A DNA stretch of 64,000 bases from WHTK01 sp963711035 (GCA_963711035.1 CAVQCN010000005.1:186001-250000), one strand, 5' to 3'; shown: positions 18,023 to 30,660, numbered from the stretch's first letter. Numbers and translations are program-made. The notes: generated from the letters alone by a model not told the origin.

Positions 18023-19357
18023 CTAACCCGCGACCTGGTCCAGGAAGATTTCGACCAGGTCCGGGTCAAGTTGGGCTCCGGCGGCGCTGCGCAGCCGCTT
18101 CGCCGCCTCGTCCTCATCGATACGGGGACGGTGCGGCCGGTCCGACGTCATCGCCACGTACGCGTCGACGATAGCCAGGATGCGCGCTTCCACCGGGATG
18201 TCGTCCAGCGTGCGGCCCTCCGGATAGCCGCGCCCGTCGGCACGCTCGTGGTGCGCCACCACCCAGCCCGCAACCTCCTCAAGGCCGGAGATCGCCGCGA
18301 CGACGTCATGCGAGTAGACGGGATGCATACGCAGCAGATCCAGCTCCTCTACTGTGAGGATGCCGGGCTTAGCCATGATCCGCTCAGAGACAGCCAGCTG
18401 GCCAACGTCGTGCAGCAGCGCTGCGAGACGCAGCTGGCGTAGACGCGCGTCCTGCAGGCCAATGCTCTTGCCCAGGGCCTCCGCAAGCTTGGCGACGCGG
18501 GCGGACACGCCATCCGTAAAGCTGAAGCGCGAATCGATGATCTGGGCAAAGGACTCGACGAAGGGGACGAGACGCATTGCCTTGGGCTCACGCGCCTTGA
18601 GGGTCAGGCTCATGATCTGCGCCGGGGTGTCATCGCTGTACAAACCGAGCCAGAAGGTATCGCCGGCCGCGAGCGCCCGCATGGCGGACACGATTTCGGG
18701 ATCGCCTTCTTTGCCGATCAGACGGGTCAACCAGAATGGCATGTTACGGCGGGCAACGAGGGGAGAGTCCTGGCCGATGAGGGCTTCGACCTGATCGGCC
18801 AACGCCACGATGCGGCCCACCAACGGGATCTCCTGGCCGCGCAGACCGTGTGGATAGCCGGAGCCGTCCCAGTTCTCGTGGTGGCTGGCAACGCCCTTGA
18901 TCGCCTCCTGATTCAGCATCAGCTCCTGAGCAGCTCGGGCGCCGTGGATCGTGTGGTCGACGAGGCGCTCGATCACGAGGTCAGGCGTGTCGCTGCTACC
19001 CATGGCAGCTTCTTCCGGCATCAGCAGCGGTAAGGAGGCGAAGAGCAGACGCTCGTCGCCGTGCGTGACGCTGGCTACGGCCGCGCCGGTGGGTACGACG
19101 CCGATGTCGTGCAGAAGAGCAGCGTGGCAACAAGCGAGCCGCATCTGTGTTTCGAGATCGAGCAGCTCGGCGACGGACGCGGCGATGTAGGCGACGCGTT
19201 GGGCATGACCGGGGGCACGCCCCTCGGCGAGGTCGAGTGCCGTGCTCAGGGGCAGAAGGAGCTCGGTGACAGTGTGCTGCGGCAGACGCCGGGCTGCCGT
19301 GCCGCTTTCTCGACTCCGTTCTGCTTCGATGACGCGCTGTCCGCTAACCTCACTCAC
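18023..19357 (-). CDS. Tandem HD-GYP domain protein
   Basis: About 444 residues with two HD-GYP domains. The first has HAALLHDIG, then HHENWDGSGYPHGLRGQEIPL. The second has ALLHDVGQLAVSE, then HHERADGRGYPEGRTLDDIP. Both keep the HD dyad and the GYP signature. HD-GYP proteins hydrolyse cyclic di-GMP or serve as its receptors. A GGDEF protein at 44035-45240 could supply the messenger. The frame extends to TTG 19444, but GTG 19357 is preferred since GGGGG lies 9 nt upstream and the added residues look random. No sensor or membrane domain is seen, so it is probably cytoplasmic. Confidence 0.88.
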   Translation of the reverse strand: MSEVSGQRVIEAERSRESGTAARRLPQHTVTELLLPLSTALDLAEGRAPGHAQRVAYIAASVAELLDLETQMRLACCHAALLHDIGVVPTGAAVASVTHGDERLLFASLPLLMPEEAAMGSSDTPDLVIERLVDHTIHGARAAQELMLNQEAIKGVASHHENWDGSGYPHGLRGQEIPLVGRIVALADQVEALIGQDSPLVARRNMPFWLTRLIGKEGDPEIVSAMRALAAGDTFWLGLYSDDTPAQIMSLTLKAREPKAMRLVPFVESFAQIIDSRFSFTDGVSARVAKLAEALGKSIGLQDARLRQLRLAALLHDVGQLAVSERIMAKPGILTVEELDLLRMHPVYSHDVVAAISGLEEVAGWVVAHHERADGRGYPEGRTLDDIPVEARILAIVDAYVAMTSDRPHRPRIDEDEAAKRLRSAAGAQLDPDLVEIFLDQVAG

Positions 19358-19447
19358 TCCGAGTGTCCCCCTTCGAGCATGCAAGGCCCATGTGCCTGTG
19401 TTAGTTATCGGCAAGGGGGAGGGCGCCATCCATACGCGGCGCAAAGA

Positions 19448-19475
19448 AAAGGCAGGGCTTTTCAGCCCTGCCTTT
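19448..19475 (-). terminator. Intrinsic terminator of the first pyrophosphatase gene
   Basis: A perfect 12-bp stem (AAAGGCAGGGCT with its complement) around a 4-nt loop. On the minus strand it is followed by TTTTCTTTG, so it ends the pyrophosphatase transcript 24 nt beyond its stop. Confidence 0.85.
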
Positions 19476-19498
19476 CGTGAGCCCTGCGAGTTGGCAGG

Positions 19499-21733
<2,235 letters not shown>

Positions 21734-21812
21734 CACGCCCTCCGAGAACCTGCCAACCACCGGGCCATCCGGCCCAATCGGTGAACCTCAAATCACAGTG
21801 CGAGGCGTTCTT

Positions 21813-21840
21813 AATATAGTCTTAATCTGCTTGAGCGCAA
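21813..21840 (-). promoter_or_regulatory. Promoter of the K+-independent pyrophosphatase
   Basis: On the minus strand: TTGCGC (21835-21840), a 16-nt spacer and TATATT (21813-21818). It lies in the AT-rich part of the intergenic gap, about 80 nt before the likely TTG start. Confidence 0.55.
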
Positions 21841-21899
21841 CTGCAGTTTGACCAATTTCGCGGGCATCACCTGCCTACTCAAGTTCGAATCAGACTTGA

Positions 21900-21942
21900 A
21901 AGGGCCCGTATAGAGCTCAAATCGAGCTCGAACGGACCTCTA
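21900..21942 (+). promoter_or_regulatory. Imperfect hairpin in the leader of the second pyrophosphatase
   Basis: Inner arms GAGCTC/GAGCTC around AAATC and outer arms AGGGCCCGT/ACGGACCTCT form a hairpin with one mismatch and a wobble. It is preceded by CAAGT/ACTTG arms at about 21880-21898. The leader is structured, but no known riboswitch class is recognised. Confidence 0.4.
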
Positions 21943-21986
21943 GGCGTTTGTTGATTCATACCCTAGCAGTAAGTAGATTGCCTGAG

Positions 21987-22012
21987 GCCTCCGGCTTTGA
22001 GGAGGCTTTTTT
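21987..22012 (+). terminator. Terminator-like hairpin in the leader, possible attenuator
   Basis: GCCTCC (21987-21992) and GGAGGC (22001-22006) form a stem followed by a run of six T. It lies 20 nt before the second pyrophosphatase start with no gene upstream on this strand. The downstream ribosome-binding region repeats GGAGGC at 22024-22029, so the same left arm could pair there instead. Confidence 0.6.
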
Positions 22013-22033
22013 CTTGCCAAATCGGAGGCCTGG

Positions 22034-24099
<2,066 letters not shown>

Positions 24100-24103
<4 letters not shown>

Positions 24104-24744
24104 GGTAGCCGCCCCTCGAAGTGCCGCAGGCGCTCCTCGAGCTGATAGGAGCGAACCGCAAGGGCGAGGTCGCCGCGGGTGCGTTCGAGGATGCCGCGCA
24201 CGGCGTCCGTGGTGCGACGCAGGCCGCCGGTCATGGCGTCCGGATAGTCGAAGGTGACGAGGATGCCGTAGACCTCGTCCATGACCTCGAGCACCTCCTG
24301 GCAACGCTCGATTTCGCCGGCGTTGAGGCGGTCGAGCAGGTGGCGTCGCAGCTCACCAACCGCCTCGCCGAGCCCGTTGAGGTAGGCAGGCAGCTCGACA
24401 CCGATCTGGTCGAAGACGGGCAGCCCTTCACCGCCGCCGATCAGCGCCAGGGTGCAGCGTGCCTCCGCGTACTCCTTCGCCGCATCGTGGACGAAGCCGG
24501 CGTGCAGGATCTCGCCGTGGTCGCGCAGCACCGCCTGAGCCTCGGCGACCAGCTCGCCGGCGCGGCCGATGAGCTCGCGCGCCCGGTCGAATTCACCGCG
24601 GTGTACAGCGCGGATGCCGTTGGCAGAAAACCGAATCGCCTCTCGCGAGCGGGACAGGCCCGCTTCCCGCGCGGTGTTCTTGGCCGCCAGGGCCTCGCCG
24701 GCTCGCTCGGCCAGCGCCTCGATCTGGGGAATCACCTCTCGCAC
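24100..24744 (-). CDS. Translin-family protein
   Basis: 214 residues, all helical. The layout matches archaeal and eukaryotic translin/TRAX: an N-terminal helix with SREAIRFSANGIRAVHRGEFDRA, the middle HAGFVHDAAKEYAEARCTLAL, then GVELPAYLNGLGEAVGELRRHLLDRL, and the C-terminal VMDEVYGILVTFDYP with LRRTTDAVRGILERTRGDL. Glu residues in AAKEYAEA correspond to the acidic residues used by TRAX in RNA cleavage. Translin relatives bind single-stranded nucleic acids and are uncommon in bacteria. GTG 24744 has AAAGG upstream. It is convergent with the K+-type pyrophosphatase gene; the target is unknown. Confidence 0.8.
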
Positions 24745-24767
24745 CGGACGACCACCTTTCTTGGGCG

Positions 24768-24800
24768 CAGGAACAGGGAACCAGGAGCACGGAACATGGA
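24768..24800. repeat. GTTCC-type dispersed repeat, copy 1
   Basis: Reads GCAGGAACAGGGAACC and ends GGAACATGG, between the translin-family gene and the gene at 24884. Its reverse complement resembles the segment inside lipB (51867-51900). Confidence 0.55.
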
Positions 24801-24848
24801 AGCCGAGCTTTCGGCTCCTGCCGAGACGGCGCTAAGTATAGACGCGAC

Positions 24849-24877
24849 GTGACCGGAGACGTTCGTCTGAGTAGAAT
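24849..24877 (+). promoter_or_regulatory. Promoter of a probably leaderless gene
   Basis: GTGACC (24849-24854), a 17-nt spacer and TAGAAT (24872-24877) lie 6 nt ahead of GTG 24884, with no Shine-Dalgarno in between. Confidence 0.65.
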
Positions 24878-24883
24878 CGTGCC

Positions 24884-25537
24884 GTGCGAATTCACGATAT
24901 CCCGCCGATCGTGAGGGCGTTGGGCTCAATCGTGCTCATTGCCGCCGGCGCCGCGCTGCTGTATTGGGCCTGGATCGGCTTCGGCGGGTCCGACAACGCC
25001 GGCGGCAACGCGACCGCCGATTGCCCCAGCGGCTGGAACCGCTTCGACGACACGGCGCGCCACTTCCGCGTCTGCCTGCCTCCCACGCTCGTCTACTACG
25101 ACGGAAGCGCCACGCACGCCCTGGCCAACGTGGATAAGCAGGACACTGACTTCCAGAAGACATTCATGGTAGTCAACCTGGGCTGGATAAACACGTGGCC
25201 GGCACAGTTCCCGTCCGATCCGCTAATCGCACCCCTCAGCCTGCGCTTCCAGACCGCGACCGCCTCGACCAGCTTCGACAATTGCAACCCTCGCAGCGCC
25301 ACCGCGGACGACAACGGGGTGCGCGCCTGCTCCGACCGCCTGACGCTGGATCTGAACCACCAGCCGGTCCCGGCAGTCGACGGCTTCATCCACATCTACA
25401 AAGCGTTGGTGCCGATAAACGGCGCCTCGGCGGATAGCAGCAGGGACCTCTACGTCCTGGTCGATAGCCCAAACGCGGTCTGGAGCGCGCAGCAGCCGGT
25501 GGTAGACCAGATCATTGGCAGCATCGAGACGTACTGA
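24884..25537 (+). CDS. Membrane-anchored extracytoplasmic protein, unknown
   Basis: 217 residues. One hydrophobic helix at about residues 9-33 (VRALGSIVLIAAGAALLYWAW) is followed by a Gly/Ala-rich linker and an exported-looking domain of about 170 residues. That domain has four cysteines (DCPSGW, RVCLPP, DNCNP, RACSD) that could form two disulfides. No family is recognised. GTG 24884 follows a promoter by only 6 nt, so translation is probably leaderless. The gene is convergent with yraN. Confidence 0.72.
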   Translation: MRIHDIPPIVRALGSIVLIAAGAALLYWAWIGFGGSDNAGGNATADCPSGWNRFDDTARHFRVCLPPTLVYYDGSATHALANVDKQDTDFQKTFMVVNLGWINTWPAQFPSDPLIAPLSLRFQTATASTSFDNCNPRSATADDNGVRACSDRLTLDLNHQPVPAVDGFIHIYKALVPINGASADSSRDLYVLVDSPNAVWSAQQPVVDQIIGSIETY

Positions 25538-25567
25538 CCCGGCCCCTGATAGCTGAACGCCAGCCGC

Positions 25568-25948
25568 CTACTCGTCCTCGATGGCGTTTTCGATCTGCTC
25601 GACGCGCATGACGCGACCCTTGGCATCGAGCTCGATGACCACCGCGTCGATGCGCTGGTTGTCCGGCGCCTCGGGGTGCTCCTGAGCGTACGCCGCGGCG
25701 GCGGCACGGACGTGTGCGGCCTTACGCCCTGTGATCGACTCCTCAGGTTTGCCCATGGCGCCGCCACGGCGGCTGCGCACCTCGACAAAGATCAGCGTGT
25801 CGCGGTTGCTGGCGATGATGTCGATCTCGCCTTCGCGCGTGGCCCAGTTGCGTTCGAGAATCGTGTAGCCCTTGGACTCGAGATGGGAAGCAGCTACACG
25901 CTCGCCGAAGTCACCGAAGCGCCGTACCCGGCGCCGGTCACGGGGCAC
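25568..25948 (-). CDS. YraN family protein (UPF0102)
   Basis: 126 residues with the nuclease-like YraN core: FGERVAASHLESKGYTILERNW, then REGEIDIIASNRDTLIFVEVRSR, which holds the conserved Glu, Asp and Glu-x-Lys-like residues of the restriction-endonuclease fold (Arg replaces the usual Lys). ITGRKAAHVRAAAAAY follows. The biochemical role is not established. The gene commonly neighbours rnhB, as here, and the GTG start overlaps the rnhB 3' end by 11 nt. Confidence 0.9.
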   Translation of the reverse strand: MPRDRRRVRRFGDFGERVAASHLESKGYTILERNWATREGEIDIIASNRDTLIFVEVRSRRGGAMGKPEESITGRKAAHVRAAAAAYAQEHPEAPDNQRIDAVVIELDAKGRVMRVEQIENAIEDE

Positions 25949-26606
25949 TATGGGCCCGCTTTTGCGCCTGTTCTCCCAGCCGCTGGACGGCTAGCCAGCT
26001 GCGCCGGTGCTGCACCGAGGGTCCGTACTGAGAGATGCGCGCCATATGGTCTGCCGTAGCGTACCCCTTGTGCGACGCGAAGCCGTACTCGGGATAGTAC
26101 TCATCAAGCTTACACATGACGGCGTCGCGCGCGACTTTGGCGACGATCGACGCGGCCGCGATCGAGGAGCACAACGCGTCACCATCGACGACGGCGCGCT
26201 GCGGCAACGGATAGCCCGGCAGGACGGAAGGGCCATCAATTAGGACGTAGCGTGGACGGCGCGGCAGACCGTTGAGAGCACGCATCATCGCGACGCGATT
26301 CGCCGTGCTAATACCCCACGCGTCAATCTCGGCCACAGACGCCCAACCAACGGAACTGGCCAATGCTTCCTCCCGGATCGCCCGAGCTAACCTCTCGCGG
26401 TCGGCCGCCAGCACCACTTTGCTATCCCGTACTTCGCTCAGCCACGCCGGGCGCTGGTCTGGAGCCAGGATGACGGCGGCGGCATAGACAGGCCCGGCCA
26501 GCGGACCGCGTCCGACTTCGTCCACACCGGCGACGAAGGGACAATCGGAGGCCCAGAGAGCCTCTTCGAGAGAGGTGGACGGCAGGGGTCGGGGTCCAGC
26601 CGCCAT
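25938..26606 (-). CDS. rnhB: Ribonuclease HII
   Basis: 222 residues. It contains the type-2 RNase H motifs: VAGVDEVGRGPLAGPVYAAAVIL with Asp and Glu near residue 25, SKVVLAADRERLARAI, YVLIDGP, and SIAAASIVAKVARD with the catalytic Asp. It removes RNA from RNA/DNA hybrids and single ribonucleotides from DNA. A -10-like TACTAT on the minus strand (26616-26621) lies 9 nt before the ATG, and no Shine-Dalgarno is visible. It forms a two-gene unit with yraN. Confidence 0.95.
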   Translation of the reverse strand: MAAGPRPLPSTSLEEALWASDCPFVAGVDEVGRGPLAGPVYAAAVILAPDQRPAWLSEVRDSKVVLAADRERLARAIREEALASSVGWASVAEIDAWGISTANRVAMMRALNGLPRRPRYVLIDGPSVLPGYPLPQRAVVDGDALCSSIAAASIVAKVARDAVMCKLDEYYPEYGFASHKGYATADHMARISQYGPSVQHRRSWLAVQRLGEQAQKRAHSAP

Positions 26607-26625
26607 AGCGTGAGCATAGTACCAC

Positions 26626-26667
26626 GGGAGGAGCGGGGAACAGGGACTCTTCCCAGGTTCCTTGTGT
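26626..26667. repeat. GTTCC-type dispersed repeat, copy 2
   Basis: Contains GGGGAACAGGG, then CCCAGGTTCCTTG, between rnhB and the tautomerase gene. It matches the core of the segment at 63631-63666. Confidence 0.55.
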
Positions 26668-26714
26668 CCGATATACGGGCCGCTATCATGCGTTCAAACA
26701 GAAAGGAGGCCTCG

Positions 26715-26900
26715 ATGCCCGTAATTCACGTCGAGATGTGGCCCGGCCGCACCTACAGCCAGAAGCAGGAGCTGGCCAAGGCGATCACGGAGGCGGTCGT
26801 CAAGATCGCCAACACCACGCCGGAGGCAACTATCGTGATTTTTGATGAGGTCGCGAAGGAGAATTGGGCTCAGGCAGGCGTTCTTTCATCCGAGACTTAA
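26715..26900 (+). CDS. 4-oxalocrotonate tautomerase-like protein
   Basis: 61 residues, the usual size of this family. It starts MPVIHVEMWPGRT, giving an N-terminal proline (the catalytic base after methionine removal). The helix QKQELAKAITEAVVKIA follows, then TPEATIVIFDEVAKENWA. Such proteins tautomerise or dehalogenate small unsaturated acids; the substrate is unknown. ATG 26715 is certain because AAAGGAGG lies 5 nt upstream and Pro-1 follows it. TATCAT at about 26684-26689 may be its -10. Confidence 0.9.
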   Translation: MPVIHVEMWPGRTYSQKQELAKAITEAVVKIANTTPEATIVIFDEVAKENWAQAGVLSSET

Positions 26901-26935
26901 GGAGAACCCTACTTCCAGCGTCGGCCGGAGCCGAA

Positions 26936-26944
26936 TGCTATAAT
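26936..26944 (+). promoter_or_regulatory. Extended -10 promoter of ftsH
   Basis: TGCTATAAT, a consensus TATAAT with the TG extension, lies about 70 nt before the ftsH ATG. No clear -35 hexamer is present. Confidence 0.65.
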
Positions 26945-27014
26945 CGAACGGTCAATCTGCTTTGATTGCGAACCCGAACTAAAAGAGGGACAGATGTCCC
27001 GGTAGAGGGGTCAT

Positions 27015-28970
27015 ATGGGCTCACGCTGGATGCGTAATAGCTTCGTCTACTTGCTGATCCTGGTGGCGGTCATCGCCATCGTGGTGATGTTCCTCCGTCC
27101 ATCGGGCAGCAGCAGCTCCAAGCAGGACCTGAGCACCGTCATTGCTGACGCCAAGGCGCAGAACATCTCCAAGATCGAGGTCTCCGGGAACTCGCTCAAG
27201 ATCACCCGAACCGACCAGAGCACTTACACGTCGCGCAAGGAAGACAACACCAGCCTCTACACGCTGTTCAGCGACGCCGGTGTGTCTTCAGACCAAATCT
27301 CGAACATCGCAATCGACATCAAGTCGCCCAGCGCCTTCGGCGACTGGCTCGGCTTGCTACTGCAGTCGTTACCGATCCTGATCTTCATCGGCCTGATCAT
27401 CTTCATGATGAGGCAGGCGCAGGGCTCCAACTCCCAGGCGATGAGCTTTGGCAAGAGTAGAGCCCGTATGTTCACCGCCAACAAACCCTCCGTCACCTTC
27501 ATCGACGTCGCCGGCGTGGATGAAGCGAAAGAGGAGTTACAAGAGGTCGTCGAATTCCTCAAGTATCCGGAGAAGTTCGTCGCCCTCGGCGCCCGCATAC
27601 CGCGCGGCGTCCTGCTGGTGGGTCCGCCGGGAACCGGCAAGACCCTGCTGGCGCGCGCCGTGGCCGGCGAGGCAGGCGTGCCCTTCTTCTCGATTTCCGG
27701 CTCAGAGTTCGTCGAGATGTTCGTCGGCGTCGGCGCGTCCCGCGTGCGTGACCTGTTCGATCAGGCCAAGCGCAACTCCCCTTGCATCATCTTCGTAGAC
27801 GAGATCGACGCGGTCGGCCGCCAGCGCGGCGCCGGCCTTGGCGGCAGCCACGACGAGCGCGAGCAGACCCTGAACCAGATCCTGGTGGAGATGGACGGCT
27901 TCGACACGAACACTAACGTGATCGTCGTCGCCGCCACGAACCGACCCGACATCCTCGACCCGGCCCTGCTGCGGCCCGGCCGCTTCGACCGCCAGGTCGT
28001 GATCGACGCGCCGGACGTCAAGGGCCGTGTCGCCATCCTCAACGTGCACGCCAAGGGCAAGCCGCTGGACAAGGACGTCCAGATCGAGACGCTTGCCAAG
28101 CGCACGCCCGGCTTCTCCGGCGCAGACCTCGCCAACCTGGTAAACGAAGCGGCGATCCTCGCCGCCCGCGTCAACAAGAAGCGGATCAGCATGCCGGAGT
28201 TCGAAGAGGCCATCGACCGCGTCATGCTCGGGCCGGAACGCAAGAGCCGCATCCGCAGCGTCAAGGAAAACGAAATGGTGGCGTTCCACGAGTCCGGCCA
28301 CGCTCTCGTTGCCTACAAGCTGGAGGACTTCGACCCGCTGTTCAAGATCACGATAGTCTCGCGCGGCATGGCCGGTGGCTACACGCTTGCCCTGCCGGAA
28401 GAGGATCGTCACCTGAACACGCGCTCCTACCTGGAGAAGCGCCTGGCGATGATGCTCGGCGGCCACGTGGCCGAGGAGCAGGTCTTTGGCGAAATGTCGA
28501 CCGGCGCCAGCGACGACCTGAGCAAGGCGACGCAGACCGCTCGCGCCATGGTGACACGCTTCGGCATGAGTGAGCGCCTGGGCCCGCGCACTTTCGGCCG
28601 CAAGGACGAGATGATCTTCCTGGGCCGCGAGATCTCAGAACAGCGCGACTACTCCGAGAAGGTCGCGGAGGAGATCGACGACGAGGTGCGCCGCATCATC
28701 GACCGGGCGCACGAGCTGGCGCGTAAGATCATCACCGACCATCGCGCAAAACTGGACCAGCTGGCTCACAAGCTCCTCGAGATCGAGACGCTGGAGGGCG
28801 ATACTCTCATGGCCCTCATGGCGGCGCCCACCGACCAGGAGCCGCCCACCGAGCCCATCGCGCCGACACCGCCGCCCAGCCCACCCGAGCCTGAACCGGA
28901 GGCGCAGCCGGGCGACGACACGGCGCCTCACGGCCGGCCGCGACCCGGTCTCGCCTGGGGCTCCGGCTAG
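27015..28970 (+). CDS. ftsH: ATP-dependent zinc metalloprotease FtsH
   Basis: 651 residues. Two membrane helices (about 9-27 and 115-135) bracket a small extracytoplasmic domain. The AAA+ module has Walker A GPPGTGKT (from residue 203), Walker B IIFVDEIDAVGRQR and the second region of homology ATNRPDILDPALLRPGRFD. The M41 protease has HESGHALVAYKL (His 425). The Pro/Glu-rich tail from about 610 is probably disordered. FtsH degrades misassembled membrane and short-lived cytosolic proteins. GAGGGG precedes the ATG. Confidence 0.98.
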   Translation: MGSRWMRNSFVYLLILVAVIAIVVMFLRPSGSSSSKQDLSTVIADAKAQNISKIEVSGNSLKITRTDQSTYTSRKEDNTSLYTLFSDAGVSSDQISNIAIDIKSPSAFGDWLGLLLQSLPILIFIGLIIFMMRQAQGSNSQAMSFGKSRARMFTANKPSVTFIDVAGVDEAKEELQEVVEFLKYPEKFVALGARIPRGVLLVGPPGTGKTLLARAVAGEAGVPFFSISGSEFVEMFVGVGASRVRDLFDQAKRNSPCIIFVDEIDAVGRQRGAGLGGSHDEREQTLNQILVEMDGFDTNTNVIVVAATNRPDILDPALLRPGRFDRQVVIDAPDVKGRVAILNVHAKGKPLDKDVQIETLAKRTPGFSGADLANLVNEAAILAARVNKKRISMPEFEEAIDRVMLGPERKSRIRSVKENEMVAFHESGHALVAYKLEDFDPLFKITIVSRGMAGGYTLALPEEDRHLNTRSYLEKRLAMMLGGHVAEEQVFGEMSTGASDDLSKATQTARAMVTRFGMSERLGPRTFGRKDEMIFLGREISEQRDYSEKVAEEIDDEVRRIIDRAHELARKIITDHRAKLDQLAHKLLEIETLEGDTLMALMAAPTDQEPPTEPIAPTPPPSPPEPEPEAQPGDDTAPHGRPRPGLAWGSG

Positions 28971-28992
28971 AGCTGCTGCAAATCGAACAGCA

Positions 28993-29023
28993 AGAGAGCC
29001 GAGGTTAAACACCTCGGCTCTCT
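28993..29023 (+). terminator. Terminator of ftsH
   Basis: A perfect 13-bp stem (AGAGAGCCGAGGT and its complement) around TAAAC, 22 nt after the ftsH stop. The tail CGTTT is only weakly T-rich. Confidence 0.7.
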
Positions 29024-29123
29024 CGTTTACCTACGTGTCCTTGCGGGCCAAACTTGTTCACGCAGCCCCGATCGTGCTACTAGTTACTGGTTACTCGCTA
29101 CAGGCACTCACATCGAGGCAAAC

Positions 29124-29240
29124 ATGAACAAGCGCAAGCGCGTCGCCTGGGAAAAGCACCGGGTCAAGCGCAAGAAACTCGAAGCCAAGCAGAAGGCGGC
29201 CAAGGTGGCTCCGTCCACGTCAGCCGCTCGCTCCAGCTAG
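29124..29240 (+). CDS. Small highly basic 38-aa protein
   Basis: Reads MNKRKRVAWEKHRVKRKKL and continues Lys/Ala-rich to TAG 29240. About a third of the residues are Lys or Arg. GAGG lies 5-6 nt before the ATG. The composition resembles small ribosome- or nucleic-acid-associated proteins, but no family is assigned. The phosphotransferase-like gene begins 20 nt later, possibly in the same transcript. Confidence 0.55.
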   Translation: MNKRKRVAWEKHRVKRKKLEAKQKAAKVAPSTSAARSS

Positions 29241-29260
29241 CCCCATCCTCTCGAGGCAGC

Positions 29261-30055
29261 ATGCCGGCCTGGCGGGACGAACCCGGCGCGGTCGAGTTCC
29301 CGCTGGCAGGCGGTATGGTCAACCATGTCGTGCGGGTCGGAGACACGGTGCGCCGTCCCATGGGTCGGTGGTCGCCGGCCGTTCACGATCTCTTGCGATA
29401 CCTCGAGTCCGCGGGCTTTCGAGGGGCGCCCCGGCTCCTCGGCATCGATGGGTCCGGTCGCGAAGTGCTGACCTACATCGAGGGCGCGGCGGCGCATCGT
29501 CCATGGCCGGCCGAGCTGCTCATGACCGACGGCCTCGCCGACCTGACACGCCTCCTGCGCGACTACCACGATGCCGTCGCGAACTACCGGCCGAGCGGCG
29601 CCCTCTGGCGTATCGGCCCCGCACCTCTGCGGGACGGCGACATCATCATCCACGGCGACGCTGCTCCCTGGAACTCGATCTGGCGAGACCGCCGGGCAGT
29701 CGCCTTCATTGACTGGGACTTCGCCGAGCCGGGCCCGGCCATCCTCGACCTCGCCTATCTCGCCTGGTACGGCATCCCGCTCTCGACACCGGTCATCCAG
29801 CGAGAAGCTGGCTTCGTAGAGCCGCCCAACCTGCGAGGCCGTCTGCGAACGCTCTGTGATGCGTACGGTGATGTGACGCCGCGCCAGGTGCTCGACGCGG
29901 TTGCAACCTACCAGGCGCTGGACCTGCAGCGCATCCGCACCTGGGGCGTCGAGGGGAAAGAACCATGGGCGATCTTCAAACGAGTAGGCGAAGACCGGCA
30001 GATCGAGGCGGACGCGGCGTGGCTGCGTGAGCACTACGACGAACTGGAGCGCTAG
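29261..30055 (+). CDS. Aminoglycoside-phosphotransferase-fold kinase
   Basis: 264 residues with the APH/choline-kinase fold: an N-terminal lobe, then the catalytic loop IIHGDAAPWNSIW (Asp and Asn) and the metal-binding FIDWDFAEPGPAILDLAYL. In such chromosomal copies the substrate is usually unknown and antibiotic resistance should not be assumed. Its stop overlaps the 3' end of the winged-helix gene by 4 nt on the opposite strand. Confidence 0.85.
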   Translation: MPAWRDEPGAVEFPLAGGMVNHVVRVGDTVRRPMGRWSPAVHDLLRYLESAGFRGAPRLLGIDGSGREVLTYIEGAAAHRPWPAELLMTDGLADLTRLLRDYHDAVANYRPSGALWRIGPAPLRDGDIIIHGDAAPWNSIWRDRRAVAFIDWDFAEPGPAILDLAYLAWYGIPLSTPVIQREAGFVEPPNLRGRLRTLCDAYGDVTPRQVLDAVATYQALDLQRIRTWGVEGKEPWAIFKRVGEDRQIEADAAWLREHYDELER

Positions 30056-30660
30056 ATCACCAGCGCGTAGCCACGGCCGCGGCGCGACTGCACGGCGTCC
30101 GTCAGGCCCGCGGCAGCCAGCTTGACGCGCAGGTTGCTCACGTGCACGCGCAGCGAGCTGCTCGCCTCGGTCACGGCGCCGCCCCAGACAGCGGACGCCG
30201 CTTCCTCGAACGAAACCTCCTCGGGACGACGCTCGTAAAGCAGCCGAAAGAACCGGAACTCGATATCGCTGAGACGCACCTCGCGATCGTTAACCAGGAC
30301 ACGACGCGAAACAGGGTCGAGATGTAACGACAAGGGCGCAGACGCAGCCGGACGAAGCCGGTCAAGCGCCGCCAGCAGCTCCGTGCCGCCGACAGGCAGC
30401 TCGAGAACCGTGCTCGTGCCCTCGGCTGCGATGCCGAGGCCTACGACGGGATGACGCGGCGGCTGGTTCGCGACCGCCAGCGCCGAGCGGCCCAGCTCGC
30501 TGTCGTCGATGCAGAGGGCGTCCCACCGCAGGCGCTGCGAGAGGTCCAGCAAGGCCAGCGGCCGGTCCAGGGCAAGGGCGGCATGGCCGGCGGCGCGCAA
30601 TTGCTGGCGGCACACTTGGCGTAGCTGAGGGTCGGCGATGGCGAGGAGGACGAGGCTCAC
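30052..30660 (-). CDS. OmpR-type winged-helix regulator with degenerate receiver
   Basis: 202 residues. The C-terminal 100 residues form an OmpR/PhoB DNA-binding domain: LDPVSRRVLVNDREVRLSDIEFRFFRLL, SSSLRVHVSNLRVKLAAAGL and SRRGRGYALVI. The N-terminal 100 residues resemble a receiver domain (LLAIADPQLRQV, WDALCIDD) but lack the acidic cluster and the lysine needed for phosphorylation. It is probably a phosphorylation-independent regulator. GTG 30660 overlaps the acetyltransferase stop (GTGA). A longer frame to 31518 exists but is out of frame through the acetyltransferase. Confidence 0.8.
   Translation of the reverse strand: MSLVLLAIADPQLRQVCRQQLRAAGHAALALDRPLALLDLSQRLRWDALCIDDSELGRSALAVANQPPRHPVVGLGIAAEGTSTVLELPVGGTELLAALDRLRPAASAPLSLHLDPVSRRVLVNDREVRLSDIEFRFFRLLYERRPEEVSFEEAASAVWGGAVTEASSSLRVHVSNLRVKLAAAGLTDAVQSRRGRGYALVI

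Noticed and set aside
24768..24800. CRISPR repeat unit
   Set aside because: The GTTCC repeats are scattered singly over 40 kb without regular spacers or cas genes.
29261..30055. Aminoglycoside resistance gene
   Set aside because: The fold is shared by many kinases; nothing in sequence or context indicates antibiotic modification.
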